Shown: in pieces, positions 48,993 through 61,590 of the stretch | How positions within the stretch are numbered: position 1 is the stretch's first letter | Layout of the letters: each line of letters opens with the position of its first letter | NCBI RefSeq assembly: GCF_021018805.1 | Contig: NC_086247.1 | Coordinates: 89,760,140-89,824,139, forward strand | DNA: 64,000 bases | Source of the DNA: Prinia subflava | Lineage: Eukaryota; Chordata; Aves; Passeriformes; Cisticolidae | Reading direction: 5' to 3' | Made by a program: the position numbers and the translations under genes | Notes under the pieces: model-generated | What the model was told of the DNA's origin: nothing | Databases searched by the model: none | Seen by the model: only the letters and a program-made list of their open reading frames with translations

Positions 48993-51900
48993 TTTTCTCC
49001 CCCTGCCTGTGACTTGATAGAGCAATTGGAATTAACCAAATCTATAATCTATCTGAAATGATATTACTTACAGCTGAAATCAGATATTTGTAGCACTTTG
49101 GTCAAAATTTTCTATTTACTATTTCTATTTATTTTTTCTATTTTATAGAGCATGCAGGACATATATATCCTGTGATGTAAATTTTCCTACGTGGAACAAA
49201 TCTTCTGTACATTGGCACAGAGGAAAATGCAAGCTAAGATGTTTTACCAAATTATTTGCCAAACAAACAATGTTTGCTTATTATATGAAATTATCAAAGA
49301 CCACGGGGCACATTCTGTGGTTATTAAGTCTCTAGCAGTGACATTGAAAAAATAATGTAAAATCTTCCAGACCTTGTTTTGCTTTGATTGGGAGTTTTTA
49401 GGAATCAGAAACAGAGGAGTTCCTCCCGTTACCCACCCAGTTTGTAGTATATTATTAATTAAGGATGTTTGGAAGCAAATTTAGGTTCTTCAATCATTAT
49501 AATTAAGTAGGACAGGTGGACAGAACTCTGCATTATGTGGGTGAAGCCAAATCAAATGGCTTGCCAAAAAAAAAGGAGTGCTATTTACATTGAGAAAAGT
49601 CTCAGTTTTAGTGATTATGTGAGTCCCTCGACCACTGATGAGATATTAGCAGATATGCCTTTCCTGTTGACTTTACCACATGGATGAGATAGTGGTCAAG
49701 AGAAGAGTACCCTGAATTAGTAAAATATGTGGTATTCAGGTTATGATAACAAAAATATAATAACACATCCCAGCAGATATTTTATTATGATAATATTTGC
49801 TCTCTTAAAAAACATAATATGGTAGAATTAAAAGTAATCGCCAGGCTGATGTTCATTGCTTCACTGAAGAAAAGAGAATTGGTACAATTTTATATTTAAA
49901 AAATTGTTCTTGAGAAACATACCAATGAGTCTGATGTGGGTAAACACACTAGATGAAGATGAGTGAACAAGCACTTGGGATTTGGGGGATTTCTGCAAGG
50001 AAGTTACTGCAGGAGCCTGCTCGGAGATGCAGTTCCTCCTTTGTAGCTAGTGAGTATTTGCTCAGTGGGAAACTCTCATTTTCAGCTGTTGAACCAGAGC
50101 AGCTCCTTTTTTTTTTTTTCCCGCCAACTTCCTGATAGTCACGGGAGGAAAAAATAAGTAATGTTCTCATTTCAGCATCCCTCGCCCTTCTCCTTGCTTC
50201 TCTGGAAGATGAAGCAAGCAAGCTATTTCTGTTACTCATCTCTTCCTTCAGCATCCTTCCTTCAGGATCTTTCTGTCTTGTGAATCATTCTAGTGCCCAT
50301 TCCTGTCCCCAGTTCTAGTTTTTTAAGCTTCACCTTAGGGGGCTGTTGGGTTTTCCTGGCACAGCATGGGGCCTTGCTCAAGGATAGGCTGGGATCTTGG
50401 TAATCTCCAGCAGCAGGTGCTGGCTGGTAGCACTGGGATGGAGGACTAGAACAACCACTGAAGTTATTTCGCTGTGATTCAAGAAACCAAGTTGCTGCAG
50501 TTGCCACTCAGTTTAAATTTGGAAAGGCAGTTTTTGCTGCCTGGAAGTTTGTTTTTTTATTTCTCTTTTTCTTAACAGAAGTTTAGATTATGTGAGGATC
50601 CATGATTGAGACCAGTGTACACACTAGCCAGGGAAATCTTGCAACTGCGAAGCATATGAGTGGATTTTTAAGCCCCATTTGACTAATACCAGAAGGATTA
50701 GTGTGCTATTTTGTTTGATGCCAACACAAGAAAAACGTCACGTGCTTTAAACTGAAGGGTTACATTTACTTGGGCGGTGCTAAGCTGAGGTGATGCAAGT
50801 CACTGCATTAAAAGCCCTGGTATGCTCATGGCCCTGGGTCGTGGAGATCTTCAGGCTGAGCCAGCAATTGTGCTACCTGTTGTGAATGGATGGGGTGGAG
50901 GAGCAGCTCTTTCGGCTCAGGAGAGAGCTGACATTGTGAGTGCAGGAAGTGTGGAACACTTGCTAATCCAGTGGTGGTCAGCTAAGCATTTTGCTCAGAA
51001 ACAGTCGGGGTAGCACACAAGCTTAGATCTTTGAGCCTCTAAGCTAGCTTCGGCTTTCAGTTACAGCAGTATAAATCCATTGGCTTCCCTAGCATTCCTA
51101 CACCAGCCTTATTCCAGTGCTCCCAATAGCAGAATTGAGGCAGCTCAAGAGAGGAGAAGGAGGTGAACAGAACAAAATTGTACTCTGCAATTTCACTAAG
51201 CACACTTTAAACATTTGGCTTGGTAGAGAATGTTCTTTCTGGACACCAAGAACTGTGAGGCCCCAATGAACCCTCAGTAGCACTTCTCCAGTGCTGGCAT
51301 GGAAACCCTTCTCATGTCAGTATGTGCGTGCTCCTGAACATGCAATAGTAACAATCCCATTTTTTAGCTCTGCCCTACTCCAGTCTAGCTATCTGCTGAT
51401 CATAGCCAGAAGAGACCATGTGAAATCCTCCAAGCCCAACTAGAGCATTCCAGAAACCATATTAAAAATAATTAAACAGAGGAAAAGCTTTAGCTCAGTT
51501 TAAAAATTATCTGGGAGGTGATGTGTGGGGTTCCTTCCTGTTCCTGACACAGTGGTTATCTGGAGCACTGTGAGGACACAGCTTTTGCCAAGTGCAAAGG
51601 TAATTGGGAAGAGCCAGGTCATGCTAGTCTTCAAACTTACTGCAGCAGCAGATCCAAGAGGCAATAAATAATGGCTTAGCACTCAGTCTTACCTGTGCTG
51701 ATCTTAGGAAACTTGGCATAAGAAAGCAAAGGTTGACTGAAGTCACCTTTAATCCATCTTCAGTCTTAGCATTGGCCAAAGATGTCCTTTAACCAGTGCC
51801 AGTTTACTGGAGTTCTGTAGCACTTGTTCCAAAAAAGTCCCACTCGGTCACAGCAAGTGCTCAGCTGGAGGCAGGCAGGTCGCGTATAAACCAGGTATGT

Positions 51901-53320
51901 TAGATCACAGTTCTTCTGTGCCACTGTGCACGCCTGTAAAGACCATGCTGAGGTCCTTTCAACTTCTTCACTAGGTCTTTGATCTCTGCCAGCTTTGTGC
52001 ATTCCTCTCTCAAAGAAAAATGGCTTTTACCACCAAGGAAATCTGTAAAAGAGATGTTACTAACTCAAACACCTTCACTCTGTAAAGGAAATGTAGATTC
52101 AATTCCTTTTGTGCATCTGAAATGCTGCTGCCAAACCTGTGCTATGAAAAGTGAGGAAAAACATAGAAAGCTAATAAAAAATAATTGGTGACACCAGAGC
52201 AAGAAGATATGCATGTCACAGATAATAAATTTGGCTCTGCACTGAACATAAAAAGGTTTGCCAAAGTTTTTGCCTGTCTTTTCAATTCAGACAGGAGTTT
52301 ACAATGTTGAAAGTAGCCATCCAGGTTTGATCTCAGGTTGGCCCAAATGTGGAATGACTTTGCTGACCTGTCCAAGCACAAGAGCTTGGCCAGGCCTCAG
52401 GATTGACTTTTCTCTGAGTAACCCCAGAGACCATCCCTCTTGACACAAAGATTTCAAACACACAGGACTTGCTGTGGCTGCCCTGCAGTATTGGATCAGC
52501 TTCATCAACACAGTATCACCTTGCTGTTGTATCTTTCCTTTTAACCCTGCTGAAAGATTACAGCATTTGTACTCTGGGTTTGATGTTGTCTGGTTTTGCT
52601 TACACCCTAATGAAAAAACTGAGTGGCATATACATTTTATGAATTAGTAAACGCTTTTAGTTAAGCTTTTGAATGTGTGTTTAATTTTAAGGTGGATGCA
52701 TAATTACTCTGTGACCTGTTTAGCATTGGAGACTCATTCCTTTCAAAGACTGGAGAAAAAAAGAGGTTACATGCAAGCTAAAATGAAAAACACAGAAGGG
52801 TTTTTTTTTCTGTATCACTTTAAAAATATTTCTGAACAAATTTGTTTTCAAAGTAGTTTGCTCTCAGTCCGAAGATGACAACTGCCAGCAGCTGGCTGGG
52901 AAAAAGCAAAAGTTAGTCTGAAAACTAACAAAAACCACATGACCTGAAATTGTACAATACCGAGACCATTTTTAACTACAGCTAGAGTTATTTGTCATTC
53001 TGGAAAAATAGTGAAGTGTCTGGGGGTTTTCTTTGTTACAGTTTTTCTTAAAAGGGATTTTCTTTTCCAGAGGCAGCAGCAGAAGGGATTTTTGTTGGTT
53101 ACTCCTTTTTCAAAGCTTAGTGATAAAAACAAGCAATGCAATTTTGGCATGAAAGTATCACATCTCATGTTAGAGAATAAATTGTTCCCTTGATGATGTA
53201 CTGAGTGATAACCCTTCTTGAATTTATGGATTTTTCTGTATATTTGCATAGAAAGTCACTACAGCACCCTTTCAGCTGATAACAGTAGCACATCGTGGCA
53301 TGTTTCTGTGTGTCTTACAG
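48993..53320. other. Non-coding stretch
   Basis: No gene was recognised. A T13 run lies at about 50107-50119. A segment near 51390-51440 vaguely resembles old LINE sequence but was not callable. Confidence 0.5.
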
Positions 53321-53344
53321 CTCCCTGGACGAGCTATTGATCAG
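53321..53344 (+). other. Candidate 24-nt microexon
   Basis: TTTCTGTGTGTCTTACAG is followed by 24 nt and then ATCAG|GTAGGTCA, so both splice signals are close to consensus. The length is a multiple of three. Two frames are open, reading LPGRAIDQ, or SLDELLI with partial end codons; the third has a stop. Frame-preserving microexons of this size are typical of vertebrate neuronal genes, but neither peptide matches one I recognise. It could be a chance pair. Confidence 0.25.
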
Positions 53345-54309
53345 GTAGGTCACTTCCAGTGGAGCAGTCATTCTGTACCCTCTTTCTTGGATGGAAGATA
53401 AGCCTTTTTGCTAGTCTTCAAGGTCCTATCTCCCTTCTCTCTTTGCACAGAGAATGATACCTTCAGAAATCTCTCACTCCTTTTTGTTTAAGATTTCTAG
53501 TCTGATACATCACAGGGAAAGAAAGAGAAGAAGGAAAAAGCAAAGCTTTTTAAATGGAGGAAAGTCATTCCTCTGACTTGCCAGATTCAAAAAAAGCAAT
53601 GTTTGTCCAGCTCTGCTGTTTCAGTGTTGATTTCAGTGCTAAAAATTATGCATGCCTGTTATATTGGAGTGGATTTCTTCAGAGAGCATATTTTCATTCA
53701 GATTCATGTAACTATTGACCAGGAACAAGGTTAAATTGAGCCTGTTTAAAAATTAACCCGTTAAAAAAAAAAAAAAATTACATAACGCCGTGGCACTCTT
53801 CAGGCAATCCTTTAGCTTTCTAGCATCAAGTAATCTGGGATGGTGTGCAGGCTGCCTTTAAAGGCAAAGCGTTCCCAGCACTTCCTGTGCCGAGGAACTT
53901 CAGTGCTGCTGCTTGAAACTGGTAATTCTCTGATAGTCTTTATATTGTTACAGTGTGGAAATGAATATGCACATTCATTTCTGCATTTATTTTCCCGGAC
54001 ACGATTTTTTCAAAAATGCACCTTTAAACGTGCCCGTTCTTAATTCCATGCCCCTAAAGGAGCTCAAGCGCGGGATACAGGGAAATGCAGGAAACTCTAA
54101 GTGCTTTAGGAATCCTCTCTGTCAACACAGCTACCTTCAAGGCTGTGTTTTGCCTGTCAGAGCAGGGGCAGGTGACGGAAGCGCGTTAGGAAGCAATAAT
54201 CCAAAGCTCGTAGTAAATTTAAAGCCCCTGGTTCAGAATCAGCTGTGATTCCTGCTGAGGAAAATAGAGCTCGGTAAAGATTAGGTTTCTTCTCCTACTG
54301 TATTTTCCT
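53345..54309. other. Non-coding stretch
   Basis: Contains an A15 run at 53763-53777. No gene was recognised. A few CpGs appear towards the right, approaching the next block. Confidence 0.5.
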
Positions 54310-54735
54310 TCAGGTTAATGTTTAAGCCGTGCCGGCGGCCGTGTCCAGCGAACAGTGGGTGCTTGTACAGCTATAAATGGCCGGGGCTGGCGGAGCGGGA
54401 GCCCGGCGAGCACCTCGGCTGCGGCCGGCCCCGGCCCGGCGCCCTGCGAGCGCTCGGCTCCCCGCTTGCAGCCGCTCGCTCATTGGCCGCAGCATCGCCC
54501 TCCTCGCAGCCGCTGCTGCTGACAGGGTATCGCTCCTCGGCTGAGATTACTGCGTATGACCTACTTTGAAAATGGTGTGAACCAAGGTTCACAAATTGTC
54601 TTGGAACGGTGCCACGGGGTTGGTGTGCAAACATGCGCGGTCTGGGAGGCTTCTGGCGGAGCAGAACTGGCTGTCTCCGTGTCCTTCCAGATGCAGCCCG
54701 CGTTCCTTTGCCAGCCCCGGCTTCACAATCCATCT
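54310..54735. promoter_or_regulatory. CpG-rich block with TATA and CCAAT boxes, candidate promoter
   Basis: Very CpG-dense sequence (core 54330-54530, with GCCGGCGGCCG, GCGGCCGGCC and GGCCCGGCGC). TATAAA lies at 54372-54377 on the plus strand, which would place a start near 54400. The first plus-strand ATG after that is at 54556. A CCAAT box reads on the minus strand (ATTGG on plus at 54482-54486), so divergent use is possible. The open frames on both strands (63 codons from 54556; 120 codons on minus) match no protein I recognise and may be by-products of low stop frequency. Plus-strand donor candidates such as CAAG|GTTCAC are weak. Confidence 0.5.
54372..54377 (+). promoter_or_regulatory. 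TATA box candidate
   Basis: TATAAA in the context GCTATAAATGGCC, at the left edge of the CpG-rich core, about 30 bp before a GC-rich start region. Read on the other strand, CCATTTATAG is one mismatch from an SRF CArG box. Confidence 0.4.
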
Positions 54736-54891
54736 TTGTGCTCTTGAGTGCGGCATATTGATTTCCCAGGCAGGCCTGCTAGGTTAGAGAGCCTCTGGCC
54801 AAAAAGTCCTCCATGCCTTTTGCTCTCAAAACAGCTGAAGTAGTAATAAAGATGAATAAAGGGTTTCAGGCTGAGCTGTCAGCTGAAGCCT
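54736..54891. other. Short non-coding spacer
   Basis: Nothing recognised. Confidence 0.5.
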
Positions 54892-54932
54892 AGCAGTAGT
54901 AGTAGTAGTTGTAGTAAAAGCAGTAGTAGTGG
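54892..54932. repeat. (AGT)n trinucleotide repeat
   Basis: AGT/GTA units with interruptions, seen directly. Confidence 0.85.
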
Positions 54933-57900
54933 TATCAGAATACAAGTCACAAAGGGGAGCTAAGCAGTGAGATTTTATTTATCCAGTTCATCTGTTTACT
55001 CTAATCTGATTGTTTATAGTGTAATGTAAACTTACAATTACCAAAGCTGCTTTCCCTGCCAGATGAACAGTTTAACCTGTATGCCATTCTAAAATACTGA
55101 TAGAGGAGAAAATTCCACAGAAAGGAACAGCCTGGAGAATTGCAGTCTGAGAGCTGTACGGGTCTGGGATTTTTTTTTCCTTCATTGTCTTCCTTATATA
55201 AGATCTGTGCTGCAGAGGAAAGTTTCCACTGATTCAGAAATATATACATTTTCAAATCAACTTGAGAGATAAGACCTTTTTTTTTTTTTTTTAATCCCCT
55301 CCCCAAGGCTAATATATTACATACCTACTCAGCACGGGGTTGCCTGTTATCTGATAAGATAATTTGCGTCAGACATGAGAAGAAGCATATGTAGTTTTAA
55401 AAGGAGCATTACTGAATGTTCACAGAGAGAGTTAAAGAGCATGCTTATCAGAGCTTTTCCATGCAGAAGACTTGTGCTAGTATTTGACATGGGGTCAAGA
55501 AGTCCTTTAATAAATTAGCAATGCAAATGTGCTTTACTTTATACACATGGAATTTAAGTGTTTAGGACAGCCACAATAGAGCACTCTGGGGCTTTTTACA
55601 GATTTATCATGGGCCAAGAGTTCTAACTCAGACTCTGTCTATTTTTTGTTTCTTTGTTTTATCCTCTGTAAAGACATCTGTTCTACATGGCTCTTCATCT
55701 TGGCTGCAGTTCAATTTTCACTGACTTCCATGAACTCCATTATGAAACCCAAGTGCAATCCTCTCTTTGCACCAGGATCAGCCTGTGACTCCTGAACACA
55801 GACCTGCAGCTTACAGATGCCCTCAGCCACCTCTCCTGAAGCACATGGCTATGGTGAGCAGCCACCACCTTGAGGAAAGTACACCTCATGCTCCAGCTTG
55901 CCCCTCCCCTGCCGATTGAGTCACAAGCCCTTGAAGCCATGCTTTAGTACTTTAAAAATAGAGAAAGCTGAGACAAAGACCTCTATCAGCTCTAAAAGCT
56001 GAACAACCACTGATGCTTACCCTACATGAGGTGGTCTTTGTCAGTTGCTAAACAGCTCAACTGATCCATTGATCCATGGTAATTGAAAGGGAAGAGGCAG
56101 GACCTGAATAAGATCTTGACATCTGACATTTGTTGGTTCTGTTTTTGAAGCAGCTGGCCCAAAGGCAGGAGTTCCTGTCCGAGCATGCCTGATGGATCTG
56201 CTGCAGCAAACCCTTCTGGCCCGTATGACAGTTGTAATAATAAATCCCATAAATGACCTGACATTTTGGCCTGGCAGGGCCTTTTGTAAGCCTCAGCTAG
56301 GAGCAATTATTTAATGAGAAATTTTACTAGATTAATAGTTTGCCCATGAGTTTGTAACATAGAAGGGACCGATTGTTTTTAGTGATGGTTGTTTTCTTTT
56401 AATAGCATATGTGGAGCTTTCTGGGGAATGTGGCAGTATTCCTCACCTAAAAAGTGGGGATAGGACTCTGAGAAATGTGTGGTGTCCTTATCACTTTCAT
56501 CATTTGGTGTGACTGTGCAAGGTGTGATGACAAGCAGGGGAAACTGCAGCCAAAGCAGGGGTTCAGTTCTGGTCCCTGTTAAAGGAGAATGAGAAGCATT
56601 TTCAGCCTACCCCAAAGGGGGCACAGTTTGTAGCAGATAGGAGCATCAACTGCATGGGAAATACTTCTCAGAATGCTTTTCCAATTAATGTCAAAGGAAT
56701 GAAATGGTCACTGATGCAGGGAGGAGGAAAATCCTTCCCACCTGGTAAGTCTTGTTAGTTTGATGGAAATATCTAATGCATCAGCTCATTGTGCTTTGCT
56801 GTTTAAGCAATCAGCCATTCTGTTGAAGGAGCAGATTGTAAAAAGCATGTGGTTAGACTGGTACAAAGCAGGCCAACCCAACATTTCTTTTGTGTTCCCT
56901 ATGGTTTTAGAAAACTTTGGATTAACAGAACAGATCAGGGAGGCAGAAATACAGCTACTGCCAGGCATGCTCAGCCTTCAGCTCCTGCTCTTCTGTCTCC
57001 TCCCAGTTCCTCCCAGAAATGAGATAAGGCTTGAGCAGAAGACCTGCAAGGCAGTGAGAGTACCAGTGTTAGAAATATATCCTGATACAGACATGGATGC
57101 AAGGTACTGCAATGTACCTTGCCACTGCTAGATGCCTACTAATCTGATGTTGCAGAATGAGCTTAATATTGCTTTATATACCTCAGCTAACACTACTCAC
57201 CTTGTCACATCTTTTGTATGAGGTATTTTGTTTCACAGCCTCTGCTGAAACATCCCAGGCACTCAAGCTAAATTAGGAGAAGAAATGTAACACGGTCTTT
57301 CCAGGTTTGAGCAAATGGACATGGAAATGGGGTATTTGGGGCTTCAGTAAATGGAGGTTGTGATATCCCCCTTTGACTTGAATCCTCCATTCAATCTCCC
57401 AGCTATTGTGTGGTCTGGTAAGCTTCATTCATGGACTGGTCTTCTAAAGAGTGAGGTCCTACAGCCACCTCCCAAACTTTAGCTGTCCTATGTTAATCAA
57501 GTTAACAAAAATTAATCTCTAATATCAGCTGTGAGGCACCCAGTAATTTGAACCCCATTACTGAAGTTTTGGGATAGCACAGGGGACTGTTACTGCCCTT
57601 GTAACTTTTGCCAGTGAAAAATGGTAGTGCATAATTTTTTGTTGGATCACTCTTGATATTTGATACTGTAGATCATCAAGTGCTGCTAACATGTACAGAG
57701 GAATTGTGCATATCATAGGAAGGTCCTTGAAAGCATTCTGTTCCTTCTCCTAAGGTGGAGCCAGAGGAGTCACAAAGCAATTGTTTTCCTGTTTCCAAAC
57801 TCCTCATCTCTGGAAGCTGGCAAGGCTCTTCCATACACATGTGAAACCATTGGAGAGCTGAGAAGATCACATGGTGAAGTATAGTGCCTACTTTTCTGTA

Positions 57901-59840
57901 CATATTATCCAAGTTTTCATATTCATTTTTGCAAGTATAATTACTGCCTTCCCCTAATTATCTCAGTAGCTACCTGAAGCTGACATTGCACTGCAGGGCA
58001 AGTGGCCAGAAGTGAACCACACAAGTCAAAGATATCTGTTGTGTTAAACAACTGTAATGGTGTTGTTTTTAAATCACATGCAAATCAAATTGACCGTGCT
58101 AGCTAAAGACCATCTTACTTGCAAATACAAAATCAATTCCTAAAAGATTTAAGCTCAAACCAAACCAGACATGGTTTTGCACTGAAGTATGAGAATGCCC
58201 ATGTCTTCTACACTGGTCTAACCAAAATGGATTTAAAATTATGCCTTTAGAAAAACCAGGATACTTTTTCCCTAGCAGTTTAGACCTAGATGATGACTGT
58301 AGAAGCAGAGGAGTGCTTGAAATTCTCCCTTTTCATAACTGTTCTAGGTGCTGAGGGCCTTTTCTGACATTTGTTGCACCTCTGTGAACTTTTGGGCTTT
58401 AGTATTCGCCTACAGAATATGCACAGAAACAGGAAAATTCCATTTCACAAGGACTAGACTGTTGTCTTTGCTCTGATGGGTGCAGAGCAGCTGCAATGGT
58501 CCACCTAAAATGATAACTGCATTTGCAATCCCATGCTTGGAAAGCTGGAACAAATGGGAGCAGACTGTCAGTTTACCATGCGCACTTTGTCATGGGTCTT
58601 TTCATAAACATCTCCCCATTTTTTCCTTCCCTGCAATGTATGGAGGTTCTGCTTCATTGCATGGAGTCCTGGGTAGGTTTTCAAATTTGATCCTGGAAGC
58701 CTTCCAAGGAAATGGCCTCCTTTGTTTCTGAGATTGGGCTGCCCTTTAGATCATGATAGCATAAGAGTGCATTTCACAGAAGCAATGAAACTGTCAAGCA
58801 ACAGAAATAAGCTTCTGGACACAGGACTTTCCCAGATGTTTTATCTAGACTGAGGAATTTCTGCAATGAATAAGATGTCTGTAGACATCATCACTTTCTG
58901 AAAATGTCAAACTTCCTCTGTAAGTTATAGAAACACACAAGTGCAAGTGTAACCCCTACAGATTTAATCAAGCTCTTTCTCCTATGGGGTGCTAAGGAAG
59001 GAAAAGTGGGAGAAATTATTGTTGCTATTTTTACATGCTTGGGAGCTGCTAAGCGATTATAATAATGGGAGTCATAAATTGCTTCACCAATGCATTTGGA
59101 GATGAGACAGTGAACTGACTCCTTGGAGGAATACAGGATATGTAATCTGAATGGTAGATGCTGCAAAGGAGAGGGCTCAGGCACTGAGAAAGGAAAACTA
59201 TGGGTGAAACTGGATTTCTGTTCCCCTTCTTTAATTCATTTGTGTTGCAAGCAAAGCAGGCACTGCATTTGCAATCTGCAAGTTTAGTGGAAGCCTTTGC
59301 ACCTGCTACCTGAAGGATGGTTCAGCAAAAGAAATTCAGAAGTTTATTCAGTGGATTCTTTTTTCCTTTTGCTGTTCCCAAAAAAGAAGCTCATTCATAT
59401 GCACTTGACAGTGAGAGGTAAATTTTCTGTGCAGCACAAGGTGACTTAACCACATGATTCTCAGGAACAGTAGCGGTAATGCTGCAGCAAAATCCTCATG
59501 CCAAGGCATGTGAAAACATCTGTAGATGAATCCACTGCCCTGTGGCAATGGGAATCCTGGTCAATGAATTTTGTTCTGAGTGCTGAAACAAATAAAATCC
59601 ACGACACAAATCCCTTGTCTGCAGCACTGTGATTCTCTGTCTTTGAGATTCTGTGCAGACTTCTTCCTGGTGCATTGCATTAATATTAAATTAACAACAC
59701 GCTACTCACATGGAACTTACATTCTAAAAAAAGCTCACATTATGCTGTAAGCCTTTATTACAAAATAATAGCAGTCGTGAGGTTAAAGTTTGTTCATACA
59801 GTTTTCTATAGAACATCTGTACATTTTTTATGGAGGATAA
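54933..59840. other. Non-coding stretch
   Basis: No recognised gene. A T16 run lies at 55277-55292. Frames of 60-120 codons (for example 56760-57131) show no recognisable domain. Confidence 0.5.
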
Positions 59841-59940
59841 AAGCTACATTCCACGTGTAGCTTAGTCATATGAATATAGATAGATAATGAGTAGTTTATT
59901 GAATTTCCTTTTAGATTTTACCATTCACTTATATTCATAT
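59841..59940. repeat. Two consecutive inverted repeats
   Basis: AAGCTACA (59841-59848) pairs with TGTAGCTT (59856-59863). Five bases on, an 11-bp arm at 59868-59878 (ATATGAATATA) pairs perfectly with 59930-59940 (TATATTCATAT). Both are exact. Confidence 0.8.
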
Positions 59941-61511
59941 AAAGCATGCAAAACATACCAGATTTTTGTAAGTGGTACTTGCTTTTCAGAAACTCAGATT
60001 TCTCTGTCAGTGTTCTGCAGAGGATGTAACCTGATATGAAAAGGACCTGTTCCTCTAGGATTTAGCTTGTAGCTAGATGCATAAATCAGAGATTCTCTGA
60101 AGTAGATTGTAATCCACACTGGAGAGAAGAAAGAGAAATCACTAGGTCCATATGGAGCAGGATCTTGAAAAGCTTTATGAGGACCACATTCACTGGAACA
60201 GTTACCCAGTATCTAAACCATGGAAGCCCACACAGGCTTCAAAACCAAAATATTTCAGGGCTTTTGTGGCCTTCCATGATGCAGAAGCTGGACAGGATTT
60301 TTATTGAATGTGGCCTTAAATAAGCAAAAGAATTTTGTAATCAGTGCATGGTTTAACAGGAAGCCAGAAAAATTCTTTTATTATTGGAATGATATGGTGG
60401 GAAAGCTTAGCCCTAGATACAGTCTTGGCTGCTGAGCTCAAAAAAAATTGCCTGCAAGCAAAACTAGCTGAGAGTACAGTAAACTCCTAATTAACCTGAA
60501 TTGGAAAAGGTATATATTGCAATCTTGTGGTTTTACTCATGTATGTAAGTCATTCCTTACTTTACAAATGCTGACCCCTCACTCCACAAAAATGTGTCCA
60601 GGACCTTAAAACAGACCTGACCCTTGAACCTTGATTCCCCCTTCTCTTTTTCCCATATTGTAGAAGCACTTTCAGTTATTGGTAGAGAACTCTGGATACA
60701 GTTCCAGAGCTCCTTAATGCCACTCCAGGTGCCAAACAGCAGGGACTATTAGAAAGCAATATGTAGCAGTCCTCAGCCCTGATGGTATTTCAGCATTAAG
60801 CCTTGATCCTGAAGCAGTTGGTTGCTGTATTGCCAGGAATCTTAATGTTTTGGTAGAATGCATGTGGAGCAGCAAAGGAGTGGCCACTGCATGATGGTAT
60901 AGATTTGAAAGGGATTACAATATGCTGTGAACTTGAAATTATCCCAGTGCTCCCCAGTGAGACATGTGCCATGGTGGAGCCAGCCAGGAGGGACAGGTAT
61001 TCTAACTGCAATTGTTTTTTCTCACCTTGAAGTTCTGTTTTCATGTTATAGATGCAGAGATTTGGGTGGCATTCAAAAATGCCCAAGAGGGACATTAACC
61101 AACCTCTGAGAGCATTGTGGAGACTCAGATAAGTGGACAGGGCTCATTTGGGGTCTAGATGAGTGGATCTGAGGTCATTCCTTTAGCTTCAGAGTATACC
61201 TGTAAGTGATGATGATTTCACCCAGAGCACCGTGTAAGCATTTCCATAAACAGGGTGTGCATTGTGTAGCAAAATCAAAGCTATGCAGTAATAACTACCC
61301 TGCAGCTAAGTGGATGCTTTTTCCACAACTGAATCCTTAGAGAGATGATGTAGTTTTTAGTCATTCATTGCCATATGACTTATTAAAACAATTAACAGGC
61401 AAAAAAGAAAGGTTCTTTTGAGTGGTTTGGCAAAGGCTATGCAGTATGAAGTTCAATCAGAGTGAGTTTCTACCTCTGTTGGTAGCAGTGTGTGAAGTGG
61501 CCAGGGCTGTG
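59941..61511. other. Non-coding stretch
   Basis: No recognised gene or repeat. Confidence 0.55.
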
Positions 61512-61590
61512 GTTCTCGTCTTAGCTCCCCCTCTAGCTCACTGTTTGACCTTGGAAAAGTCCCCTGGCCACTTTGGGTTTTCAAATCATT
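61512..61590 (+). mobile_element. MIR/CORE-SINE-like relic
   Basis: AGCTCACTGTTTGACCTTGG and the following AAAAGTCCCCTGGCCACTTTGGG parallel the MIR-type core in the same order: 'ctcgctgtgtgaccttgggcaag', then 'tcacttaacctctctgtgcctcag'. Divergence is high and the ends are unclear, as expected for an amniote-age SINE. The open frame running through it is fortuitous. Confidence 0.5.

Noticed and set aside
51390..51440. Segment resembling old LINE 3' antisense wording (ATCATAGCCAGAAGAGACC)
   Set aside because: Similarity is limited to about 45 nt and not colinear enough to assign a family.
56436..56475. Possible MIR 3' phrase (CTCACCTAAAAAGTGGGGATA)
   Set aside because: Too short, with no flanking CORE similarity.
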